Assembly: GCA_905372875.1 (NCBI GenBank)
Contig: CAJPQU010000113.1
Span: 1-6,398, forward strand
Source: an uncultured Schwartzia sp.
GTDB taxonomy: Bacteria > Bacillota > Negativicutes > Selenomonadales > Selenomonadaceae
DNA length: 6,398 nucleotides
Direction: 5' to 3'
This document shows positions 1-4,853 of the stretch, in pieces. The position numbers were made by a program, and so were the translations under genes. Below the pieces are notes generated by a model, which was given only the letters and a program-made list of their open reading frames with translations, was not told the origin of the DNA and did no database searches. The stretch's first letter is position 1. Each line of letters begins with the position of its first letter.

Positions 1-715
1 GGGATGAAGGGCCGGAGATGAGAACAACCGAGGCCCCTCGAGCGACAGCTTCGGCAGCAATGGCGTACCCCATTTTACCGCTGGAATGATTGCCGATATA
101 ACGCACCGGATCAATGGGTTCGAGTGTTCCCGCCGCCGTCACCAATACCTTGACACCGGACATTGTTCCCTGTCTCCCGAAAAATGTATCCAGAGCCGAC
201 ACCAGCGTTTCCGATTCAGGAAGACGTCCTGCGCCTTTCGTACCACAGGCCAAATGTCCATAAGCGGGGGGAATGATATGCGCACCTCGCTCCTCCAATA
301 TCTTGAGATTTTTCTGTACTACAGAATTTTCATACATCCGGGTATTCATCGCCGGTGCGAAAAAGAGCGGCGCCGATGTAGCCAAAAGGGTGGTAGAAAG
401 CATATCGTCGGCCAGTCCCACCGCTGCCTTGGCGATAATATTTGCCGTCGCCGGCGCAATCAAAACGGCATCGGCCAGATTCGCCAGCGTTACATGTGCT
501 ACGTTCCAATGCGTCACCGGCGCCCACATATCCATCGCTACGGGATTCCCGCTAATCTCCCTAAAAGTCAGCTCGGTTACAAATTGCGCAGCTTCTCTCG
601 TCATGATCACATACACATCAGCGCCCATTTGCCGCAGTCGACTGGCCACTTCCACCGCCTTATACGCGGCAATGCCGCCGGTAACCCCTAAAACAATTTT
701 TTTCCCATCCAACAT
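1..715 (-). CDS. coaBC: Bifunctional phosphopantothenoylcysteine decarboxylase / phosphopantothenate-cysteine ligase CoaBC, C-terminal part cut off by window edge
   Basis: Makes 4'-phosphopantetheine for coenzyme A in two steps: CoaB joins cysteine to 4'-phosphopantothenate using CTP, and the flavoprotein CoaC decarboxylates the product. Reading from the ATG at 715, 238 codons are present with no stop before the edge; the full family is about 400 residues, so the whole CoaC domain and only the start of CoaB are seen. CoaC hallmarks are TGGIAAYK (12-19), the active-site His74, APATAN (87-92), PAMN with Asn124 (121-124), and Cys157 in HLACGTKGAGRL. CoaB begins at about residue 187 with LVTAAGTLEPIDPVRYIGN and SSGKMG (211-216). 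The first of these usually reads TAGGT; here it is TAAGT. The start is supported by GGGAGGTGA (721-729), 5 bases before the ATG. It is the last visible gene of the dapF operon, 60 bases after rpoZ. In many Firmicutes priA follows, which cannot be checked here. Confidence 0.96.
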   Translation of the reverse strand, partial: MLDGKKIVLGVTGGIAAYKAVEVASRLRQMGADVYVIMTREAAQFVTELTFREISGNPVAMDMWAPVTHWNVAHVTLANLADAVLIAPATANIIAKAAVGLADDMLSTTLLATSAPLFFAPAMNTRMYENSVVQKNLKILEERGAHIIPPAYGHLACGTKGAGRLPESETLVSALDTFFGRQGTMSGVKVLVTAAGTLEPIDPVRYIGNHSSGKMGYAIAAEAVARGASVVLISGPSS

Positions 716-775
716 TGCTTTCACCTCCCTCATCCACAAGTGACCTGGCCTCTGTCAGCCTGAACCTTAGGCCTC

Positions 776-988
776 CTATTTGAGACTGACTTTTCTCCGT
801 TTATAAAGAATGCGCCCTTCCGCTACCTCGGCCAGGGCTCTCGTCACATTCTTGGTCGTCTGGACCGATACCTTAACCGCCGCGCCGTCCAAAAGCTGAC
901 GTGCCCGCTTAGCCGCCAACACCACCAAAGTGTAACGGCTATCAACCTTTTTTAACAAATCGCCCATAGGCGGATGTACGATGTCCAT
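776..988 (-). CDS. rpoZ: DNA-directed RNA polymerase omega subunit RpoZ
   Basis: A 70-residue omega subunit, which helps fold and hold the beta' subunit in RNA polymerase; the size is normal for Firmicute omega. The N-terminal core motif is visible: DLLKKVDSRYTLVVLAAKRA (residues 10-29), where the DSRY segment and the AAKRARQL helix are the conserved family signature. A short basic tail (LYKRRKVSLK) ends the protein. The ATG at 988 is preceded by AAGGAGAG (995-1002) at a good distance. It lies 46 bases downstream of gmk and 60 upstream of coaBC. The gmk-rpoZ-coaBC order is widely conserved in Firmicutes and supports the call, since such a short protein would otherwise be harder to assign. Confidence 0.95.
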   Translation of the reverse strand: MDIVHPPMGDLLKKVDSRYTLVVLAAKRARQLLDGAAVKVSVQTTKNVTRALAEVAEGRILYKRRKVSLK

Positions 989-1034
989 ATTTTACTCTCC
1001 TTTTCCTTTCGTTACCTTATCCCCAAATTATTCA

Positions 1035-1643
1035 CTATTGACTCTCGCTGACCATACGCAAAAGATCCTGATTTCCTTCTACCCGGCAATGTTCCGCCGT
1101 CAAAATCGCCACAATTTTCGCGACGGCCGTCTTTACTTCATCGTTCACCACCACATAATGATACTGTTGGGCCACCCTGATCTCTTTCTGTGCCGCTTGC
1201 AGGCGACAGGCCAAACTGGCTTCATCTTCTGTACCCCGTCCCCGAATCCGTCGTTCCAGTTCCATGAGCGACGGTGGAAGCAGAAAAATGAACACCCCGT
1301 CGGGAAATCGTTCCTGCACCTTCAGGGCGCCTTGGGTATCAATTTCCAGTAAAATATCCTGTCCGGCAGCCAATTTTTCTTTAATCGGCTGCAAGGGTGT
1401 TCCGTAATAATTCCCATACACCGTCGCCCATTCTAAAAGTTCTCCTTCAGAGATCATCGTTTCAAAAACAGGCTTTGTGAGGAAATAATAATTGACCCCG
1501 TGCCTCTCCCCTTCCCGTGGTGACCGCGTCGTCGCTGAGATAGAATAGGCGATCTCGGGGTGGGCGGACAAAAGTGCCGAGCATACCGTTCCTTTTCCCG
1601 TGCCTGACGGCCCCGAAACTACGATCAGGCAGCCTTGTCTCAT
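1035..1643 (-). CDS. gmk: Guanylate kinase
   Basis: Phosphorylates GMP to GDP with ATP, the step that feeds GTP, dGTP and (p)ppGpp pools in the cytoplasm. The 202-residue length is typical. Visible features are the P-loop GPSGTGKGT (11-19); the GMP-binding block SATTRSPREGE (36-46) followed by G49 and YYF (52-54); GELLEWA (67-73) and YYGT (79-82), which complete the GMP pocket; EIDTQGA (100-106); the lid arginines in RIRGRGTED (132-140); and YVVVND (163-168) near the C terminus. The start codon overlaps the stop of remA as ATGA (1643-1640), so translation is probably coupled to remA. Upstream AAGGA gives only a moderate ribosome binding site, which fits coupling. In Firmicutes, Gmk is a known target of inhibition by (p)ppGpp; this is family knowledge, not visible here. 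Confidence 0.98.
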   Translation of the reverse strand: MRQGCLIVVSGPSGTGKGTVCSALLSAHPEIAYSISATTRSPREGERHGVNYYFLTKPVFETMISEGELLEWATVYGNYYGTPLQPIKEKLAAGQDILLEIDTQGALKVQERFPDGVFIFLLPPSLMELERRIRGRGTEDEASLACRLQAAQKEIRVAQQYHYVVVNDEVKTAVAKIVAILTAEHCRVEGNQDLLRMVSESQ

Positions 1644-1915
1644 GTCTCATCATCCTTCATCCGATACTCCGGTTCATCACCAACCGCACGGTGCGCCACC
1701 GTTTCCGGCTGTACGGCGGAAAGGATCACATGATCGCTGTCCACGATGATTACCGCCCGAGTACGACGGCCATAGGTCGCGTCAATCAGACGCCCTGCTT
1801 CTCGCGCCTCTTGGATCAAGCGCTTAATGGGCGCGGATTCAGGACTTACAATGGCAATGATGCGGCTGATCGGCACAATATTGCCAAAACCGATATTGAG
1901 CAACTTGATATCCAC
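1640..1915 (-). CDS. remA: RemA/DUF370 family DNA-binding regulator of extracellular matrix genes
   Basis: Member of the RemA (DUF370, formerly YlzA) family. In Bacillus subtilis RemA activates biofilm-matrix and osmoprotection genes, and it forms ring-like oligomers that bind DNA. The 91-residue protein shows the whole family signature: KLLNIGFGNIV (4-14), RIIAIVSPESAPIKRLIQEA (18-37), and LIDATYGRRTRAVIIVDSDH (43-62), followed by VILSAVQPETVAHR (63-76). Arg18, Pro29 and the Arg50-Arg51 pair align with positions I recall as important in the Bacillus protein. The last 15 residues form an acidic tail beyond the conserved core. The start is GTG at 1915: GAGGAG (1922-1927) lies 6 bases before it, while the ATG at 1920 is out of frame. 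The yicC stop codon lies inside this Shine-Dalgarno region, and the remA stop overlaps the gmk start. The regulon in this host is unknown. Confidence 0.95.
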   Translation of the reverse strand: MDIKLLNIGFGNIVPISRIIAIVSPESAPIKRLIQEAREAGRLIDATYGRRTRAVIIVDSDHVILSAVQPETVAHRAVGDEPEYRMKDDET

Positions 1916-1925
1916 AACATTCTCC

Positions 1926-2807
1926 TCATTCTATATTTTGGATCTGCTCCCGCAGTTTCTCAATTTCACTCTTCATCTCAACTGCCGTCTGGATCGCCTG
2001 TGTGTTATTTGCCTTAGATGCCGCTGTATTGACCTCTCGATTCATTTCTTGGATGAGAAAATCCAATTTACGGCCCACCGGCTCCGACGCCTCTGCCAAT
2101 ATCCGGCGAAACTGTTCAAAATGGCTGCGCAAACGAACGATCTCTTCCGTATAGTTTACTTTATCGGCATAAATTGCCACTTCTTGAATTACCCGAGCCG
2201 GATCAATCTCTTTCGCCTCCAAAAGTTCCGCCAGCGTTTTTTGCAGCCGTTCGCGATAACACTCCACGATCTCCGGCCCCAACTCGGCAATTTTTTCTGC
2301 ATAACCTTCCAAAATCTTCAGATGCATAAAAAGATCATCTTTAAGATTGTTTCCTTCTGCTTCTCGCATAGTCACAAATTGCTGCAGCGCCCCTTCCAAA
2401 ACTTGGATGAGCAACTGTTTTGCATCGGACATGTCGCTTTCCGTTTCTATGGTCGTCAAGACGCCCGGATAAGCTGCGATCTCTGCTACCGTGAAAGGTC
2501 GTGCCAATCGCAAAGTATCGCTGATCTCGTTGAGCGCTGCGTGATACATTTGCGCCAAGCCTTTATCAACCTTGATCTCTTTACGGAGTTCCCGTTTATC
2601 TATGAAACGGACACTCACCGTCAGCTTCCCACGAGCCGCATATTCCCTGATTTTTTCCTGCATGGCCTCGGCAAAGGCATCCAATACACGCGGCATACGG
2701 ATATCCACATCTAAAAAGCGCTGGTTCACCGCTTTAACTTCGACGGATAGGTGATAATTCTCATCTTCTGCCTTTCCCGCCCCGAAGCCGGTCATACTTC
2801 TCAGCAT
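1926..2807 (-). CDS. yicC: YicC/YloC family endoribonuclease
   Basis: A 293-residue YicC-family protein (YloC in Bacillus). E. coli YicC has been shown to be an endoribonuclease and to promote decay of small RNAs; older annotations call it a stress-induced or hypothetical protein. The N-terminal signature MLRSMTGFGAG (1-11) and SVEVKAVNQRFLDVDIRMPR (21-40) are both present. MREAEGNNLKDDL (147-159) lies mid-protein. The C-terminal DUF1732 region carries EEIVRLRSHFEQF (221-233) and a very conserved run from PVGRKLDF (243-250) through IQEMNREVNTAASKAN (252-267). The middle and the C terminus look helical and rich in charged residues. The ATG at 2807 has AAGGGGG about 6 bases upstream. It is second in the operon, 19 bases after dapF, and its TGA is part of the remA ribosome binding site, leaving 10 bases between the genes. 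Confidence 0.96.
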   Translation of the reverse strand: MLRSMTGFGAGKAEDENYHLSVEVKAVNQRFLDVDIRMPRVLDAFAEAMQEKIREYAARGKLTVSVRFIDKRELRKEIKVDKGLAQMYHAALNEISDTLRLARPFTVAEIAAYPGVLTTIETESDMSDAKQLLIQVLEGALQQFVTMREAEGNNLKDDLFMHLKILEGYAEKIAELGPEIVECYRERLQKTLAELLEAKEIDPARVIQEVAIYADKVNYTEEIVRLRSHFEQFRRILAEASEPVGRKLDFLIQEMNREVNTAASKANNTQAIQTAVEMKSEIEKLREQIQNIE

Positions 2808-2826
2808 AGGCGCCCCCTTTCTGCCG

Positions 2827-3666
2827 TCACTCGAACCATTCCCCCTTAAACACCAGATCTGCAGGGCCGGTCATATAAACATGGTTATCCTCTGCCCACT
2901 CCACGGTGAGAATTCCGCCGTCCAATTCGATTTCTACTTGGCGTTCCGTCTTATGATTTAATATCGCTGCTACCAGCGTCGCGCAGGCCCCCGTCCCACA
3001 GGCCAACGTCACCGACGCTCCACGCTCCCAGACCCGCATCCGAAGATGCGTACGATCCCGAATGACAACGAATTCCGTATTCACCCGCCGCGGAAACCAT
3101 TCGTGCTTTTCAAAAGCTGGGCCGATTCGATCAATATCCAGTGCCGCCAGATCCTCGACAAAAACGACACAGTGAGGGTTGCCCATGGAAACGCAAGTAA
3201 CATCATAGGTGTGGCCCAACACAGTGATAGGGCGATTGACAATCGGTCCCCGGCCCAACCCTACCACCGGAATATCTTCCGCTTCCAAGACCGGCTCTCC
3301 CATATCTACCCGAACTGACTGTATCCCATCTTCGATAAAGATGAGTGAAGGGCGCAGTATGCCCGCGCCAGTTTCCACCGTAAACGTCGTCTTATCCGTT
3401 AAACCATAATCATAAACCAGCCGAGCGAAGCAGCGGATACCGTTGCCGCACATTTCCGCCTCGCTGCCATCCGCATTAAAGATTGCCATACGAAAATCGG
3501 CGTCCACCGACGGCAATACCAAAATTAAACCATCGGCCCCAATTCCATAATGACGGTCGCACATGCGTACCGCCAAATCTGCGGGATCAGATATCTGCTC
3601 CGCCCGATCGTCAATCAGTACAAAATCGTTGCCGCACCCCTGCCATTTTGTAAACGCTATCGCCAT
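2827..3666 (-). CDS. dapF: Diaminopimelate epimerase
   Basis: Converts LL- to meso-diaminopimelate without a cofactor, the penultimate step to lysine and the source of the peptidoglycan cross-linking residue. The 279-residue length matches the family (about 275). Both catalytic cysteines are seen: Cys73 in EMCGNGIRCFARL (71-83) and Cys223 in ACGTGACA (222-229). Other family motifs are KWQGCGNDF (7-15), DRHYGIGADGLILV (37-50), FNADGSEAEM (63-72), VSMGNPHCV (159-167), RVNTEF (194-199) and WERGAS (213-218). The ATG at 3666 follows a GGCGGGA stretch about 8 bases upstream, a modest binding site. It is the first gene after the strong promoter at 3721-3693 and appears to lead the operon. Its presence implies meso-diaminopimelate metabolism in the host. 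Confidence 0.98.
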   Translation of the reverse strand: MAIAFTKWQGCGNDFVLIDDRAEQISDPADLAVRMCDRHYGIGADGLILVLPSVDADFRMAIFNADGSEAEMCGNGIRCFARLVYDYGLTDKTTFTVETGAGILRPSLIFIEDGIQSVRVDMGEPVLEAEDIPVVGLGRGPIVNRPITVLGHTYDVTCVSMGNPHCVVFVEDLAALDIDRIGPAFEKHEWFPRRVNTEFVVIRDRTHLRMRVWERGASVTLACGTGACATLVAAILNHKTERQVEIELDGGILTVEWAEDNHVYMTGPADLVFKGEWFE

Positions 3667-3692
3667 ATATTTTTCCCGCCTTCTTACGCTTT

Positions 3693-3721
3693 ATTGTAAC
3701 GGTTCCTATATCTATATGCAA
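3693..3721 (-). promoter_or_regulatory. Sigma-70/SigA-type promoter for the dapF-yicC-remA-gmk-rpoZ-coaBC operon
   Basis: On the minus strand a -35 box TTGCAT (3721-3716) is separated by exactly 17 bases from a -10 box TACAAT (3698-3693). Each box has five of six consensus bases. Transcription would begin near 3686, leaving an untranslated leader of only about 20 bases before the dapF ATG at 3666, so there is no room for a riboswitch. This is the best promoter visible on this strand upstream of the six-gene cluster. Confidence 0.75.
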
Positions 3722-3761
3722 GGGGCTGCGCGTTTTTAAAGAAGTCCCCCATCGTTCTTAA

Positions 3762-3790
3762 CCGGTGGTCCCTCTTATTTAAAGCACCGG
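3762..3790. repeat. Short inverted repeat between the ArsC-like gene and dapF; possible weak transcript-end structure
   Basis: Arms CCGGTG (3762-3767) and CACCGG (3785-3790) are perfect 6-base complements around a 17-base spacer. On the minus strand this would form a hairpin about 40 bases after the ArsC-like stop codon. No run of T follows it, so it is not a standard intrinsic terminator. The rest of the 166-base gap (3667-3832) holds only the dapF promoter and leader. A chance repeat is a real possibility. Confidence 0.3.
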
Positions 3791-3832
3791 AGCGAAAAAC
3801 TTCGATCTCGATACTTAGTTCGCCTTACGATT

Positions 3833-4192
3833 TCATCCTAGGCGCGCCTGCCATTCAACTTCCCTAAAACCAACGAGAACGAATCCCGATCCCAACAAAA
3901 GGGGCCGTTTAATTAAAAGCCCGTCGGTGGAAAGCAACGCGTACTGCTCATCAACACTCATCGACGCGAGCTTATCCTTTAATCCCAACGCCTTATATTT
4001 TAGCCCGCTGGTATTAAAAAAACGCTTCAGCGGGAGACCACTGGCCTTATGCCAGGCACGCAGCTCCGTTTCCGTAGGGTTTTCTTTTTGGATATCGCGA
4101 TATTTTACCACAATACCGCGTCCCTCCAGCCAGGCTTGCGCCTTCCGACAGGTACTGCATTTAGGATAGCAGAGAAACAACAAATTTTTCAC
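3833..4192 (-). CDS. ArsC/Spx/MgsR-family thioredoxin-fold protein with CxxC motif (arsenate-reductase-like)
   Basis: A 119-residue protein of the ArsC-like family (COG1393 type), which includes glutaredoxin-coupled arsenate reductases, the transcriptional regulators Spx and MgsR, and many small proteins of unknown role. Visible features are a leading beta strand; YPKCSTCRKA (9-18) with Cys12 and Cys15 as the redox pair; YRDIQKENPTETEL (31-44); FFNTSG (58-63); and KRPLLL (95-100), which holds the conserved Arg-Pro. VLVGFREVEW (105-114) closes the fold. A third cysteine, Cys8, lies close by. The family cannot be split into reductase and Spx-type regulator by eye. No arsenic genes (arsR, arsB, acr3) are nearby, so a general thiol-redox role is at least as likely as arsenate reduction. 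The start is GTG at 4192, with AAAAGGAG (4199-4206) 6 bases upstream. It follows the rhodanese gene by 13 bases and is probably co-transcribed with it. Confidence 0.9.
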   Translation of the reverse strand: MKNLLFLCYPKCSTCRKAQAWLEGRGIVVKYRDIQKENPTETELRAWHKASGLPLKRFFNTSGLKYKALGLKDKLASMSVDEQYALLSTDGLLIKRPLLLGSGFVLVGFREVEWQARLG

Positions 4193-4205
4193 TGTGGACT
4201 CCTTT

Positions 4206-4628
4206 TCACGACTTCCCCTTTACCAATTCACCCTGCCAGTCCGTAATGCCGCCAAGATCGACAAGGTTTGTATAGCCCATTTTCGCCAGCTTCTGAGCGG
4301 CTGCATGACTACGTTGGCCGCTCCTGCAGTAGACGAAGATAAGCTGATTTTTGTCCGTTAGCCGAGAGGGAGGTGTTTCGGCAATGGTTTCATTAGGGAT
4401 ACAAATTGCTCCAGGAAGATGACCTTCCTCATATTCTTTTTGCGTCCGCACATCTAAAAGAATATAACCCGTCTCCGTCGCCATCATCGTCTTTGCTTCA
4501 TCCATGGATACACGGCGTACAGAAACAGGCCGAACAGGCTCTTTCGTTATCCCCGTCGGACCGCCACCACATCCTCCGGCCAAAAACATCACCAGCGTCA
4601 AGCTTGTCAACCAAAAAATTTTTTTCAT
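4206..4628 (-). CDS. Rhodanese-domain lipoprotein, predicted exported
   Basis: A single-domain rhodanese (sulfurtransferase fold) behind a lipoprotein signal. From the ATG at 4628 the protein has 140 residues: a KK start, a hydrophobic stretch (IFWLTSLTLVMF) and the lipobox LAGGC with the lipidated Cys20, then a Gly/Pro-rich linker. The rhodanese domain follows: LLDVRTQKEYEEGHLPGAI (57-75), then VYCRSGQRS (99-107), whose active-site loop CRSGQR begins at Cys101, and GGITDWQG near the C terminus. The catalytic cysteine is present, so it may be an active persulfide carrier rather than a degenerate domain. It should sit on the outer face of the cytoplasmic membrane. An upstream ATG at 4634 exists, but AGGAGG (4636-4641) is 1 base from it and 7 bases from 4628, so 4628 is preferred. 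The TGA at 4206 abuts the binding site of the ArsC-like gene. The substrate is unknown. Confidence 0.92.
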   Translation of the reverse strand: MKKIFWLTSLTLVMFLAGGCGGGPTGITKEPVRPVSVRRVSMDEAKTMMATETGYILLDVRTQKEYEEGHLPGAICIPNETIAETPPSRLTDKNQLIFVYCRSGQRSHAAAQKLAKMGYTNLVDLGGITDWQGELVKGKS

Positions 4629-4635
4629 TCTCATT

Positions 4636-4641
4636 CCTCCT
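4636..4641 (-). promoter_or_regulatory. Ribosome binding site that decides the rhodanese lipoprotein start
   Basis: A perfect AGGAGG on the minus strand lies 7 bases before the ATG at 4628 but only 1 base before the in-frame ATG at 4634. The normal 5-9 base spacing favours 4628, which also puts two lysines directly after Met, as in a standard signal peptide. Confidence 0.8.
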
Positions 4642-4721
4642 GCCCAGTCATACTTGTCAATGAAGCTGCCAGTAAAAGGATATCTCTATTTTTTGACAGT
4701 GTTTCTGCGATAGTTTTATTT

Positions 4722-4750
4722 ACTATACTATGAATTGACATATCCTTCAA
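4722..4750 (-). promoter_or_regulatory. Sigma-70/SigA-type promoter for the rhodanese lipoprotein / ArsC-like pair
   Basis: On the minus strand TTGAAG (4750-4745) and TATAGT (4727-4722) are separated by 17 bases. The -10 box has five of six consensus bases and the -35 has four. The start of transcription would be near 4715, giving a leader of about 87 bases to the ATG at 4628. I see no clear riboswitch in the leader, only TGTCAA/TTGACA complementarity between 4693-4698 and 4655-4660. Confidence 0.65.
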
Positions 4751-4776
4751 TAGCCGATAGATGGTTCCTCTCTTTT

Positions 4777-4802
4777 CAGCAGGGACCGCTTTGCTCCCGC
4801 TG
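4777..4802. repeat. Imperfect inverted repeat overlapping the rqcH -35 region; possible operator
   Basis: The arms are CAGC-A-GGGA (4777-4785) and TCCCGCTG (4795-4802), eight complementary pairs with one unpaired A at 4781, around a 9-base centre. The right arm overlaps the proposed rqcH -35 box (4791-4796). The element lies upstream of the likely transcription start, so it would act as DNA (a protein-binding site) rather than as an RNA hairpin of rqcH. No known operator is recognised, and chance cannot be excluded. Confidence 0.4.
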
Positions 4803-4819
4803 CCCTATAATGATATACT
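4791..4819 (+). promoter_or_regulatory. Extended -10 promoter for rqcH
   Basis: TTGCTC (4791-4796) and TATACT (4814-4819) are 17 bases apart, and the -10 box is preceded by TG one base before it (4811-4812), the extended -10 arrangement. Transcription would begin near 4826, about 28 bases before the ATG. A perfect TATAAT also lies at 4806-4811, but no matching -35 box is found at 16-18 bases upstream of it. Confidence 0.65.
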
Positions 4820-4853
4820 GAAGACATACTATCCACGAAGCGAGGTCATCATC

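Noticed and set aside
86..743. Plus-strand open frames of 201 and 156 codons
   Set aside because: They lie opposite coaBC, whose minus-strand frame carries clear CoaC and CoaB motifs. The plus-strand translations are Arg/His- or Ala/Ser-rich with no recognisable domain.
716..775. GGCCT/AGGCC inverted repeat between rpoZ and coaBC as a terminator
   Set aside because: The arms are only 5 bases, with no T run, and coaBC has a good ribosome binding site just downstream; continued transcription is more likely.
1827..2714. Plus-strand 295-codon open frame opposite yicC
   Set aside because: It is a shadow of yicC. It is rich in Phe, His and Cys with no domain, and the opposite strand has the full YicC signature.
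3837..3916. Rare restriction-site-like sequences: overlapping AvrII/AscI sites at 3837-3848 and a PacI site at 3909-3916, suggesting a cloning linker
   Set aside because: Both fall in frame inside normal ArsC-like coding sequence (the PacI site encodes part of the conserved stretch before KRPLL), so they are best read as natural coincidences.
4660..4713. Possible 17-residue hydrophobic peptide on the plus strand (MKLPVKGYLYFLTVFLR)
   Set aside because: There is no Shine-Dalgarno sequence before the ATG at 4660, it lies over the leader and start region of the rhodanese transcript on the other strand, and nothing else supports it.
4781..4789. AGGGACCGC resembling part of the T-box antiterminator motif
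   Set aside because: The TGG part of the T-box motif is missing, the stretch lies upstream of the predicted transcription start, rqcH is not a T-box-type gene, and there is no terminator with a T run.
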